Below are positions 8,642 to 18,534 of a stretch of 64,000 nucleotides of DNA, piece after piece. The notes beneath the pieces were generated by a model that was not told the DNA's origin, searched no databases, and worked only from the letters and a program-made list of their open reading frames with translations. The DNA lies in assembly GCA_947561395.2 (NCBI GenBank), contig OX387183.1, forward strand, positions 44,138,890-44,202,889, given 5' to 3'. Positions within the stretch are counted from its first letter, which is position 1; each line of letters begins with the position of its first letter. Position numbers and translations under genes: made by a program. This stretch comes from Buxus sempervirens (Eukaryota; Streptophyta; Magnoliopsida; Buxales; Buxaceae).

Positions 8642-11600
8642 ACAAACGTGGCTTCAAAAGTAAGGGGAGTTTCCTCCCAATTATTCAGAATGAAAGAATC
8701 TGGGGCAGGGATACAAGCCTGCTCCTCAAGCTCAGGGTCTGCATCTGAGATCACCAGTACTGGGTGAGTTGCATCGCCTGCTTCTTCTGTAGGGCTAGTT
8801 CCAGATGGAACTTCTACTGCAGCCCAATCAATAAAAGGTAGCTCCTCTGCTACTTTTTCTTGCTTGCCTTCTGTCATGGCGAAGAATGCCCCTATGTCCT
8901 CAGAAAAGTCCTGCTCCTGTTCTGCCTGTGGCCCAGGCCCACCAAATGCTTGTGGATGTGGAGGTGGAACATATGGTTGTATGGTGGAGGGTTTAGGTTT
9001 CTGGAATGGGTTGATATTGTAGTATGGAGGTTTGGACTGATCCTCAGGAGGAGACAGCTGAATCATGTGAGACAGCTTAGGAAAAGTTTCCCTGATGTGC
9101 GGGAATTTCATAACTTCTATCTGCCCCTGACTTTTCCATTTCCTTGGCTTGGACCCCAATCCTGCTCTGTGAACCATCTTCTTAACCTGTACTGGTTCTA
9201 TCCTTCCTTGTAGGTTAACCCCCAGACCTTTTCCAGGGTGAAAATGGTATTTTTCTAGCACATTTTTGACCATTTTTTCAGCACAGGTCAATTTTCCTTC
9301 TTTTTCCTGATACCCCCCAGGTATATAATTCACAGCTTCAAATTGAAAAGAGTGAAATGTTAACTTGTCTGCAGTCATTTCCATGTCAATACAGGGTACA
9401 TCAGGGGACCACATGGGGGGAACCAAATTTTCGGCTAGGACGGTAATCACTTTTTGCCCTCTAATATACTTGACTCTTTGGTGGAGGGTAGATGGTATGG
9501 CCCTAGCTGTATGAATCCACGGCCTTCCTAGGAGTAGGTTGAAGGCTGCAGGTATATCCATCACTTCAAATGTGATGTTGAAAATATACGGTCCAATTGT
9601 GACCGGTAGTTCAACCTCCCCTAGGGAGTGTGTTTTAGAGCTGTCAAATGCTCTTATAATTCTTCCGTTTTGTTTTATTTTGTTTCGCTCCAGATTGAGC
9701 TTAACAAAGGTTATCAATGGGCAGACATTGAGAGCCGACCCATTATCAATCAGAACCCGGGCTATCATGCAACCCTTACTGAGCACAGCAATGTGCAAAG
9801 GATCCACATGATGGTATCCTGCTGGACTAATTTCAGTTTCAGAAAAGGTTATGACATTATGGGATAAAATTTGACCAACCATCCGGCCTAGTTGGTCTGG
9901 TTCAATGTTTTTAGGCACATGGGCCCCCTGGAGTATCCTTAACAAGGAGTCCCTATGTTTTTCTGAATTTAACAATAGGCCCAGTATTGAGATCTGGGCA
10001 AGGACTTTGTTCAATTGCTCGAGGACATTGAACTCACTCTTTTTTATTACCTTCATGAGGTCAGCAGCCTCACTGTTAGTTACCTGAGGGGCCTCTTCCC
10101 CTACTTTGGCCTTGCCTTTATTTTTTTCTTCTTCTTTATCCTTCTCTGTTTCTTTCTGTTTTTCTTCCACCCCTACACACTTTCCTGACCTCATCATGAG
10201 GTTTACTTCTTCCTTGCTTTCAACTGCAGGGCATGTAGTGGTAAATGCTTCACTATAGTTCCATGGTACAGCCGATTCAATGTAGGAAGGCTTAGGGACG
10301 TTTACCACCAATGGGGGAAGTTTGGACTTGGCGATGGAAGTCTGAGTAATAGGAACATTAACAACCAATGGAGGAAGTTGTTTTGGTTGGGGGTTTGCAG
10401 AAGTGACTGATGCACTAAGGGGGTCACAATTTATGACCAATGGTGGCTTAGACTGAATGGGCGGAGTAAAAGTGGATGAATGGCAATTAATGACCAAAGG
10501 TGGCTTGGTGATGTTCATCTGGGCCATGAGGGATGAGACCCGGTCCAAAGATGAGCTAATGTTCTTTGCAGCACTATCATTCCCCTTTGAAATCATATTT
10601 ATTTCTTTGCCTTCACTTCTCCTGTCAAAATATACTTTGACCGTTGTCCCTATGGGAGCAATTAATTGAGATGGGTCAAAGGTTATTTTGTCAGAAGAGA
10701 TGACTCCTATGACATTAGATGGGCCTGCCCCGTGATGCTGGGGTAGTGGGTTTTGTCCAATATCTGTTCTTGGAGGATTGGGCGCCCCTGTATTGAAAGA
10801 CAGGGTATTCTGGTCTAGTAAATCATGAATGGCATGTTTCAAAGGCCAGCACTTGTCTGTAGGGTGCCCAGGTGCACCCATATGGTAATCACAAGTGGTG
10901 GAGGGGTCAAAATTTCTCCCATTAGATGCATTCGGATTAGGTTCTCTTAAGGTGATATACCCTCCTTGCAATAAAGTGGGCAGCAATTGAGAGGGAGTCA
11001 TTGGAATAGGGGTGAAAACCCTATTTCTCCTTGCTGCAAAATAGGCATCTTTTTCCTCTTTGGTAAAAACCCTTTTTTGGTCTGAAGGTGCTGCTGGAAC
11101 ATTGACCCTCATAGGGGCCTGGGTGGATGGAGATGGAGTAGGAAAATGAGTGGGTACGTTGATTTGTATGGGCTTGTTAGGGCCAGATGGTGGCTGTACC
11201 ATGTTTACCTCACCCTCCTTCTTGTTCCCATTCTTTTTTGTCCCGCTTCCTTTCTTTAGGTTGGGGTCCTGCTGGCTAACCATGGCAGAGTGGTCAATTA
11301 TCTTACCTGACCTTATTCCATCTTCAATTCGGTCAGCCACCTGAACCAAGGCTGCAAAATTAGTGGTGGTCTGACCCACCAAGTGACTGTAGAATGGTTG
11401 ACCCAAAGTGCTTATGAAGGTAGAAATCATTTCCTGTTCTAGCATGGGTGGCCTGACCTGAGAGGCTGTCTCCCTCCATCTCTTGGCATATTGTCTTACA
11501 GTCTCTTCCCTTCCTTTGCTCATTCTCATAACGTCGTACCTATCTGGCATGATCTCTGAATTAAACCGGTATTGAGCCAGGAAGGCATCGGCTAGGTCCT

Positions 11601-12234
11601 TCCATCTTTTGATCTTCCCATGGTCCAGAGTGGCGAACCATCTTAATGCGGTTCCTGTCAGGCTCCTTTGGAAAATTTGGATCAAGATACCCTCATCCTG
11701 CCCGAACTGGCATAGGGCACCACAATACAACTTTAGGTGGCTCATGGGGCAACCAGTGCCATCATACTTGTCCAAGTCTGGGCACTTAAACTTAGCCGCC
11801 AGGTTAACATTGGGGTACAGGCACAGGTCTTCAAAATTGGTGCCTCCAAAGTTGTTTACCCCTTTGACTTCCCTTAGTTCATCTTGGATCATTTCTAACT
11901 TATGCATGAACTTTCTTTCAACCTCTTCCCTTATCCTTTCCTTTTCCTTAGCCCTGTTTGATTCAGCTGTCTCATCCCTGGTCAGTATAGGTTCAGGGGT
12001 GGGTTCATAGACGGGTTCAGGAGTTGGTTGCACTGGAGGTGGAACGTTGACTTGGGGTGGAGGTGCAGGGTTGGATGTGGATGCTTGGTTCTGGGCCTGC
12101 ATTTGTTGGGCCTGCACTTGTTGGGCCTGTACTGACAGTATGTTCTCTAGCATTCGGGCTAGTCCTGCCACTTGTTCTTGGAGTAGAACGACATCTGGAT
12201 GAGGAGCATCAACTTCATCTTCAATGGGATTCAT
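8602..12234 (-). CDS. gag-pro: Gag-protease polyprotein
   Basis: Capsid/nucleocapsid plus aspartic protease, intact at 1210 residues. It has a coiled-coil-like and Gln/Pro-rich N-terminus (1-90), a charged helix (90-125), the retrotransposon gag core (about 145-310, with FKCPDLDKYDGTGCP and FQRSLTGTALRWF), a C-x2-H...GH-x4-C zinc-knuckle-like motif (448-462), four PPLV(I/V)N repeats (578-648) and a Lys/Glu-rich stretch (685-715). Protease follows, with LIDNGS (D830) and LLLGRPWIH (900-908), then a G-patch-like segment (about 985-1030). Similarity to element B's gag continues upstream of this ATG (IIAPVTRSRARAMNP), so upstream codons may be translated or may follow a splice junction. It overlaps pol by 40 nt. 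Confidence 0.94.
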   Translation of the reverse strand: MNPIEDEVDAPHPDVVLLQEQVAGLARMLENILSVQAQQVQAQQMQAQNQASTSNPAPPPQVNVPPPVQPTPEPVYEPTPEPILTRDETAESNRAKEKERIREEVERKFMHKLEMIQDELREVKGVNNFGGTNFEDLCLYPNVNLAAKFKCPDLDKYDGTGCPMSHLKLYCGALCQFGQDEGILIQIFQRSLTGTALRWFATLDHGKIKRWKDLADAFLAQYRFNSEIMPDRYDVMRMSKGREETVRQYAKRWRETASQVRPPMLEQEMISTFISTLGQPFYSHLVGQTTTNFAALVQVADRIEDGIRSGKIIDHSAMVSQQDPNLKKGSGTKKNGNKKEGEVNMVQPPSGPNKPIQINVPTHFPTPSPSTQAPMRVNVPAAPSDQKRVFTKEEKDAYFAARRNRVFTPIPMTPSQLLPTLLQGGYITLREPNPNASNGRNFDPSTTCDYHMGAPGHPTDKCWPLKHAIHDLLDQNTLSFNTGAPNPPRTDIGQNPLPQHHGAGPSNVIGVISSDKITFDPSQLIAPIGTTVKVYFDRRSEGKEINMISKGNDSAAKNISSSLDRVSSLMAQMNITKPPLVINCHSSTFTPPIQSKPPLVINCDPLSASVTSANPQPKQLPPLVVNVPITQTSIAKSKLPPLVVNVPKPSYIESAVPWNYSEAFTTTCPAVESKEEVNLMMRSGKCVGVEEKQKETEKDKEEEKNKGKAKVGEEAPQVTNSEAADLMKVIKKSEFNVLEQLNKVLAQISILGLLLNSEKHRDSLLRILQGAHVPKNIEPDQLGRMVGQILSHNVITFSETEISPAGYHHVDPLHIAVLSKGCMIARVLIDNGSALNVCPLITFVKLNLERNKIKQNGRIIRAFDSSKTHSLGEVELPVTIGPYIFNITFEVMDIPAAFNLLLGRPWIHTARAIPSTLHQRVKYIRGQKVITVLAENLVPPMWSPDVPCIDMEMTADKLTFHSFQFEAVNYIPGGYQEKEGKLTCAEKMVKNVLEKYHFHPGKGLGVNLQGRIEPVQVKKMVHRAGLGSKPRKWKSQGQIEVMKFPHIRETFPKLSHMIQLSPPEDQSKPPYYNINPFQKPKPSTIQPYVPPPHPQAFGGPGPQAEQEQDFSEDIGAFFAMTEGKQEKVAEELPFIDWAAVEVPSGTSPTEEAGDATHPVLVISDADPELEEQACIPAPDSFILNNWEETPLTFEATFVWQTDMASKKKLH
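8611..8619 (-). promoter_or_regulatory. Candidate -1 ribosomal frameshift site (A9)
   Basis: In element sense there are nine consecutive A residues just before the gag-pro stop (TAG at 8602-8604). The gag frame reads through AAA AAA AAA; the pol frame is one base back and is open across the same run. The overlap of the two ORFs (8602-8641) is confined to this spot. The position and direction fit -1 slippage. A downstream stimulatory structure was not identified. Confidence 0.65.
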
Positions 12235-12283
12235 GGCTCGAGCTCTTGATCTGGTTACAGGAGCTATGATTGCAAGTGTGTTA

Positions 12284-12310
12284 GTACCTGGCGAAAATAA
12301 AGAGAAAATA
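12284..12310 (-). other. 3' splice-site-like sequence upstream of T gag
   Basis: In element sense a pyrimidine-rich run (TTTTCTCTTTATTTTCGCCAG) precedes GTAC, about 55 nt before the gag ATG. Element B has TTTCTTTGCTTTTCCTTATCCAG and then GTAC at the same place (about 34539-34568). Conservation of the CAG-GTAC junction in both elements suggests a leader intron acceptor; no donor was identified. Confidence 0.4.
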
Positions 12311-12434
12311 TCAGTGCCAATTTAATCTCATTCACATGTCTAGGTATGCCTATGTGCAAGCTGGGTGAACACGAGTTTGGATTTTTTATTTTTTTTAATT
12401 GCTTCTTTTTTTTATTTTTTTTTCTTTTTTTTTG

Positions 12435-12480
12435 AATTGAATTGTTGGAATATTCTAGGGCTTCCAACAGGTCCCACAAA
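12435..12480 (-). other. Single GCCCTAGAATA-loop hairpin in T leader
   Basis: In element sense TGTTGGAA pairs with TTCCAACA across the loop GCCCTAGAATA, an 8-bp perfect stem. Element B has several copies of the same loop on shorter or different stems (about 32888-33215 and 34386-34412). Confidence 0.65.
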
Positions 12481-12490
12481 AGAGAGAAAG

Positions 12491-13275
12491 GTCTGAAATT
12501 CAAAGGCTTTCAGAGGCCCGGGGGTTTTTTTTTGAAAAAGGTCTGAAATTCAGAGGCTTTCAGAGGCCCAGGGATATTTTTGGAAAAGGTCTGAAATTTA
12601 GAGGCTTTCAGAGGCCCAGGGATGTTTTGATGAAAGTCTGAAATTCAAAGGCTTTCAGAGGCCCAAAAGGAAAAGGTCTGAAATTCAAAGGCTTTCAGAG
12701 GCCCAAAAGTTCTGAAATTCAAAGGCTTTCAGAGACCCAAAAGAAAAAGGTCTGAAATTCAAAGGCTTTCAGAGGCCCAAAAGTTCTGAAATTCAAAGGC
12801 TTTCAGAGGCCCAAAAGAAAAAGGTCTGAAATTCAAAGGCTTTCAGAGGCCCAAAAGTTCTGAAATTCAAAGGCTTTCAGAGGCCCAAAAGAAAAAGGTC
12901 TGAAATTCAAAGGCTTTCAGAGGCCCAAAAGATTTGAAATTCAAAGGCTTTCAGAGGCCCAAAAGTTCTGAAATTCAAAGGCTTTCAGAGGCCCGGGGTT
13001 TTTTTGAGAAAAAGTCTGAAATTCAAAGGCTTTCAGAGGCCCAGGGATTTTTGAGAAAAAGTCTGAAATTCAAAGGCTTTCAGAGGCCCAGGGATTTTTG
13101 AGAAATAGTCTGAAATTCAAAGGCTTTCAGAGGCCCAGGGATTTTTTTGAAAAATCTGAAATTCAAAGGCTTTCAGAGGCCCAGGATTTTTTTGAAAAAT
13201 CTGAAATTCAAAGGCTTTCAGAGGCCCAAGAGCTTTGAAAAAGTCTAAAATTAAAAGGCTTTCAGAAGCCCAAGG
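12491..13275 (-). repeat. Tandem hairpin array in T leader (19 units)
   Basis: Nineteen units of about 30-50 bp. In each, TCTGAAA (element sense) pairs with TTTCAGA around the 9-nt loop GCCTTTGAA, followed by a variable spacer. Stems are almost uniform here; the last unit reads TCTAAAA on one plus-strand arm. The array occupies the same place, just upstream of gag, as the B array at 33262-34375, whose loop is GCCTCTGAA. No ORF runs through it. Confidence 0.9.
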
Positions 13276-13427
13276 AACCTTTCTCTCACATTTTTTCTTT
13301 TAATTATTTTGTTTGTTTTTTTTTTTTTTGAAGCATTTTATTCAAACTTGTTTCCCTTTATCATTATTTAAAGGTTAAAAGAATATTTTAGTGGGAAAAA
13401 CTGATTAAAGTTGAATATTCCGAGAAA

Positions 13428-13531
13428 ACCGTATACACAGTACGGTCCAGCTCTGCCCGTATTCAAATTACGAGCCTGCCGTGACCGTATGCAATCCACG
13501 GGCGAGCCTAGCCCGTATGACTAATACGGGC
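13428..13531 (-). other. Cluster of 7-nt-loop hairpins in T leader
   Basis: Four consecutive inverted repeats: ACCGTA/TACGGT with loop TACACAG (13428-13446); GCCCGTA/TACGAGC with loop TTCAAAT (13455-13475); GACCGTA/CACGGGC with loop TGCAATC (13483-13503, two mismatches); GCCCGTA/TACGGGC with loop TGACTAA (13511-13531). All loops are exactly 7 nt. Confidence 0.75.
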
Positions 13532-13559
13532 AAGCCCAGCCCGTGTACGAAATGCTGTT

Positions 13560-14766
13560 TTACGGAACTCTGTTATATTTTTCCAGTTTTTACATGGTTT
13601 GATCACTTTCATTGTTCATCCAAACGTACGGTTCACCCATTGCAGAGCTTCTAAACTGTCCCAAAGTGGACTTTGGCCTTTTTGTTAAAACACATGCTTG
13701 GGAGGGCACATGTACCCTTCGAATTGACACCATACTCAAGAATTTGGTACCCTTTTGTTGCCTCTTGTATGAACATTGGGTAGGATTGATTCTAAACAGA
13801 GTTAGAAACTCTTCCTATGGGCTGCACCAATTTTAAAAACATGTAAATTTTGGGACCAATTTTATCCCAAACCAATGGGTACCATGACACCCCTATGACA
13901 TGAAAATAATGCAAAACAATAGGATTACCTTGTTACCTTGTTTACCTTCAATATGGCATCCGCATTATGCCTTGGTTTGTAAGCCATGCACACGGCCTTC
14001 CCACAATCATACAAACCCATATTCCCACGGAATTGTGTACTTTAGCTAAAAAAAACATGTAACTCCACCTTCAAGCGTAAGGGTTTTGGGTTTTGGCTTA
14101 ATGGCAACTTAGCACTCAAGCCTAGTGATGACCAGAATCCCAGATCCACATTATCATCACATCATTAGCTCAAAGTTCTAAGGTGAATGTTTTCACTTTC
14201 GCTTTCCGAAGTATCGACCTCGTTGCGCCAAGCTACACACATTCGGGTTCAACTTCCTATAGGTTAAGGGTAGGCCGTGTAAAAAAAATAAAAGGTGCAC
14301 AGTTCATTGTAAACATAGGTTACATTCACAACGTCCCAAACCCTTGCCACTCTTTTCGCAGCCATGCATAAACAAACCAAGGCATAATAGGAAAGCATAT
14401 TTAAAATAAACAAGTAAACAAAGCAATCCTATAGCACCCAAAACATGCTCATAAAAAAAATCATCTAATCATGCAAACATATGATCATGTTATACACCCA
14501 AAATCATCATGGAGATCATGCTGCAAATTAAAACATGCTATCCTAAAAATATAGCAAGAAACAAGCATATTTCAGCAAAACGGACCTCCCCTATGCATGT
14601 TTGTAGAAACAATCCTATAAATCAAAATTAAGCATGTTTCTACCCCCATGAATTCTTAAGCAATAATCCAGATTTAAAATATACTCAACATGCTTAAGAA
14701 CACAAAATAGCAAGCAAATCAAAAAATCAAAAACATGAACAAACACCAAAAGGCTCAAATCCACAA
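13560..14766 (-). other. T leader, noncoding
   Basis: No conserved ORF. The part around 14090-14380 aligns (reverse complement) with B's leader at about 31910-32340, including the segment containing GGCGCACCGAGGTCGTGACT in B. It is therefore a family leader and not captured host DNA. Confidence 0.7.
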
Positions 14767-14785
14767 GTCCCCAGCAGAATCGCCA
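14767..14785 (-). other. Primer binding site of element T
   Basis: Minus strand TGGCGATTCTGCTGGGGAC, 2 nt inside the 5' LTR end. It matches B's site at 31036-31054 at 17 of 19 positions. Confidence 0.8.
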
Positions 14786-14787
14786 GT

Positions 14788-16605
14788 TGTGAGACATGGG
14801 AAAAAATCAATTTAATGATTTCCTCCAATCATCACACGGGATTATATAAAACAAAGAGTCGCCACCATTCAATTTAGGTGTGAATGGACACAAAAATATT
14901 AAATAAGCACAAAAGGCAAATTTTAGGGTAAAAATAACCCTCCTTTAAAAACAACCAGAGATGGGTAAGGGGATTAAGTTATGAACAAGGGAAGGTGTTA
15001 GGCACCCCTATTCATCCACACAAGGTGGTTGCCAGGTATTTGTTCATGTTAAAAATAAAGGAAAAAGCTTGCTATAAAAATCACACAAAATCACAAAAAA
15101 GGCAAAAATATATGGTTTTTTCATATGAATAGTCTGATTGATCCAGAACTATCAAACATGATCATACCATTCCTACGGTTTCATGATCAAAATAAAATTG
15201 AGATGAAATCAAATAAAATCAATTTAAAGTGAAAAATCCAAAAATCTGGCTTCAAGTCAAAATTCTAGAAATCTAGAAAAATATGATTTTTATAAAATAT
15301 TTCAAAATTGAACTTGAATAATCCAAGACATAGATAAAGCCCAAATTTCACATTAAATCTGAAAATCAAAACCAAAAATATCCTCATTGATGAAAAACAC
15401 CAAAAGGGGAGAATTTAGACCGTAGGGTCTTCTCCCAATAATGAAAAACAATTTAAAATCATCTCATGAAACCCTAGAATTTATTTTCAGGCTTGTGGAT
15501 TCAGATCTATCATATTGATCATGATAAATCCAAGATCCTCGCCTAAAACCACAAAAATCACGAAAATAGTGCTGTAGGTGCAAATATGTGGAAAATCCAA
15601 ATTTTATCAAAAAGTGGGGATCTCATGCTATAAACATCATGGATTCATGTTATTCATTCAGATATATCATAAAAAGCATTAAAACATGATCAGGATATTC
15701 AAAGCAGCCACATCTCACAAATTAGAGCACATGGGGGTCTACCCTACGGATCCACCTGTTCTCTTTTCCCCTAGTTCTCTCTTCACGTTTTACGGCTAGA
15801 GAGACTCTTGAGGTACTTAGAGATAGGTTTGGTTACACAAACACAATCACAGGTCTTATTCTATGAAAAAAGAAAAAAAACAGATATGGGGTTCTATTCT
15901 AGGGATCCACCTGTTCCCCTTTCCCCTAGTTCTCTCTTCACGTTTTACGGCTAGAGAGACCCTTGAGGTACTTAGAGACAAGTTTAGGAATACAAAAACA
16001 GATATGGCTTTATTCTACAGCAATAGAGATGATCCTATTACTTCTAGAATTGAAGACAGAAAATAAAAAAGGATAGGGGACTTACCTGGATTGAGCAGGC
16101 AAAGCAGCAGGGATTCCTTTCCTTCTCTTGGAGCTTTTGATTCTTCAAAATTTCGTGGCTTAGCTAGAGAAAAGGCCCTCTATTTATAGGCAAACACAGG
16201 GGTATGGTTGGTCCAAGGTTTGGCAAGATAGAGTTTCAATTTGAGTTAAACACAAGATCATGCCAATCCTTTATCCAGAAGGATAAATGAGATAATTCGA
16301 ACAGATAAATAAGAGAATTCGCTTATCCAAGAGAGATATTTGGGTGCAGATAAGGCTCAAAAATCAAAAAGGTAAAATTCGCACAAGGACCCCCGTGCCC
16401 GTATATATATTACGGTCGCGCCCTGCCCGTATTATTAATACGGGCACGCCGTGACCGTATATCAACTGCAGGTATGACCAGACCGAAAACAAAATACGGT
16501 CATGATCAGTTTGGCCAGATTTTATACTTTTTTTTGACCTGTTTCAAATCCCAATTAATATTTTCAATTATTTTCTCATTTTTAGTGCAATTTGGGGTGT
16601 CTACA
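14788..16605 (-). repeat. 5' LTR of element T
   Basis: 1818 bp, the same length as 1100-2917 and almost identical to it (I counted about six substitutions by eye). It carries the probable active promoter: the minus-strand TATA box at 16180-16188, in a CTATAAATAG context. It abuts the GACCC target duplicate at 16606-16610. Confidence 0.95.
16180..16188 (-). promoter_or_regulatory. TATA box of element T (5' LTR)
   Basis: TATAAATAG on the minus strand, in the LTR upstream of gag-pol. The palindrome cluster at 16388-16518 lies upstream of it in U3. Confidence 0.75.
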
Positions 16606-16610
16606 GACCC

Positions 16611-17704
16611 AAAATGAATGAGGGTTACGGATATTGCATCTTCTTTACCAAGACTTAGACCTCTCTAGCAGCCTATCCTTCTGATTCCTACAAACTGATC
16701 TTTGGGATGGTATTAGCACCTACGCTCCCGTGGCTTGCCGGGGAAAGCAGGGTAAACCCATCCCCCCAGTTTTCTGGAGTCCATTAGACCCACCGGTTTC
16801 TTGCCGTGGCACGCGAGGATCCAGTACTGGTCCAGACCCTTGTAGGCTTATGTCTCGGGCTGGGTATCCTTCCTCACGTAACGTTTCTGAATGAACCTCG
16901 CGTTGAGCATGAGAGGGTGAGTAGGATGTGAATGATGAATAAAATTGGAATAAAATCCAGAGTCCATTAGGGGCAGCAACCCCCGCTTTTTGCATCAAAT
17001 GGAGTAAACCCTAGATCATGGGCGACCTCAGCCCTAATTTAGGAAGCTCACCTAATTATGATCAGGGGAACCACCCCAGATCCATGCATGGAGTCCTATA
17101 TGATATGGGTCTTGACCCATTAGAGTCCGCTGGAAGCACTTTAAATCCAGATTGGTCTTTTAGAGCAGACGAAAGCCGGCCAGATCAGACAAACAGATGA
17201 AAGCCTGCCAGATCAGAACATAGGCACTAAACCCTAGATCTAGGAATTTTTAGCCTACCCGCTTTGAAAGCAATTTGTATCCTCCCTCTTGGCTCCCAAC
17301 AGCCTTAAGGATGAATTCTTTGAGGTTTTTGTAAATATCTTGTAAAAATTCGCCCTCGATGGCAAGTTGTAATTTTCGCTGTGGTCCGACACCGAAAGCA
17401 GATGAAAGAACAGATGAAAGACAAAAGGCCAGTCGGGACTTGGACGTGCTTCCTTACACAAGTATGTCTAGGAGTCATGCCTTGATAGGCACCAACCATT
17501 TTTTAAGACTATGCACACACTTTTTGGTGTTTTTTATGATTGTTTAATGACATAGAGTTGCTAGATGGTAATAGGATTTGAGTTCATTTTTGCTAATGTA
17601 CATGCCTGTTTATATGTTAAGTGCACGCACTTCAAGATCATTTGCACAAATGTTTTTGGTCAAACTGCTTTCAAAAGTGCACAAAAGAATTTCCTAAACC
17701 AAAG
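16611..17704 (+). other. Element A leader, second part
   Basis: It continues the leader from 1094. It aligns with element C at about 61410-62340, including the CTCCCGTGGCTTGCCG segment (16725 versus 61515). No ORF is conserved between the two copies, so this is treated as a noncoding leader. Confidence 0.75.
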
Positions 17705-18016
17705 TCGCCTCTGGGCGTACATCAAATCGCCTTCGGGCATACATCAAATCGCCTTCGGGCGTACATTAAATCGCCTTTGGGTGTACATCAAATCGCCTGC
17801 GAGCGTACATCAAGCCGCCTCCCAAGGCGCACATCAAAGTTGCTTTTTCAAAGCACACAATAAAGTGGCCACCAGGCCTACATTGAATCATCTCCCATGA
17901 CATAAACACCGTCTCTGGTGACGCACAATAAACCGTCATCTGTGGCATATTGGGCTAGCCATATAGACAAAAATTAAATCACTTTTGGCGTACATTCTCC
18001 ATGCCAGTCATGGCAT
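17705..18016 (+). repeat. Stem-variable hairpin array in A leader
   Basis: About a dozen short units spaced about 22-30 bp, mostly separated by AAAT and ACATC. The arms change together: CGCC/GGCG with loop TTCG or TCTG; CGCC/GGTG; CGC/GCG; TGCTTT/AAAGCA with loop TTC; GGCC/GGCC with loop ACCA; TCAT/ATGA; CGTC/GACG with loop TCTGGT; and CATGCCA/TGGCATG with loop GTCA. Spacers are better conserved than arms. It lies upstream of gag, as do the arrays of T and B. Confidence 0.8.
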
Positions 18017-18534
18017 GATGCGGGCTGTCCAAAATGCATTTTCTGATCTTTATAATTCATTTGCCGTTGCATGATTTTAAAGGATTTTACAATCGCTGTT
18101 GATCAAGGTATGAAGTTTGAGGTTTAGTCCTCGCAACTTTTTTTCAAGGATTTCCACGCATAAAGCACATGTTGCACGATTTTTGAAAACTGCCAGATAC
18201 GGCAGGGTCTCCAGGGCTTCAGATCTATGAAAGACCATATTACAAGGTTTAAACTTCACACCCTAGGGGTTCTCCGATCAACCGGTGCACTGTCACACTT
18301 TCTTCACAATATTGTTTTGTCAAGTCGTGGTTTTTATGCATGAGCCGCATCAGATTTGTTTTCGCCAAGCACGGCACAAAAGCACCACTCAGTGTAATGA
18401 TCTCGTCACAGACGACACTTCATTCATAATTAAGGAAGGAACTGATCAAAATTTCTCTTAACCAGGTACAGTTTAGATAATTCACATTTAGAGCACCATT
18501 CGTAACTTGGCCTTCACAGTGAGAGGGGACTGCA
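18017..18534 (+). other. A leader between hairpin array and gag
   Basis: No gene is visible. There is one further small palindrome, CTGCC/GGCAG, near 18190-18206. Overlapping minus-strand ORFs here and in gag are frame shadows. Confidence 0.5.

Larger units (their letters stand above)
1100..16605 (-). mobile_element. Element T: Tat-lineage Ty3/gypsy retrotransposon with gag-pro and pol
   Basis: A complete 15.5-kb element on the minus strand. Both LTRs are 1818 bp and the flanking target duplication is GACCC (1095-1099 and 16606-16610). In element sense the order is 5' LTR, primer site, leader with hairpin array, gag-protease ORF, RT-RNaseH-aRNaseH-integrase ORF, a 2-kb 3' region with a small ORF and hairpins, polypurine tract and 3' LTR. 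By eye the LTRs differ at about six positions, so the insertion is recent. Despite that youth the integrase frame holds a stop at 5504-5506. It interrupts element A's leader; the A sequence on both sides joins cleanly when compared with element C. Confidence 0.96.

Noticed and set aside
12491-13275. Possible CRISPR array (regular repeats with spacers)
   Set aside because: Spacers are low-complexity and repeated, repeats are internally palindromic, no cas genes occur, and the context is a plant retrotransposon leader.
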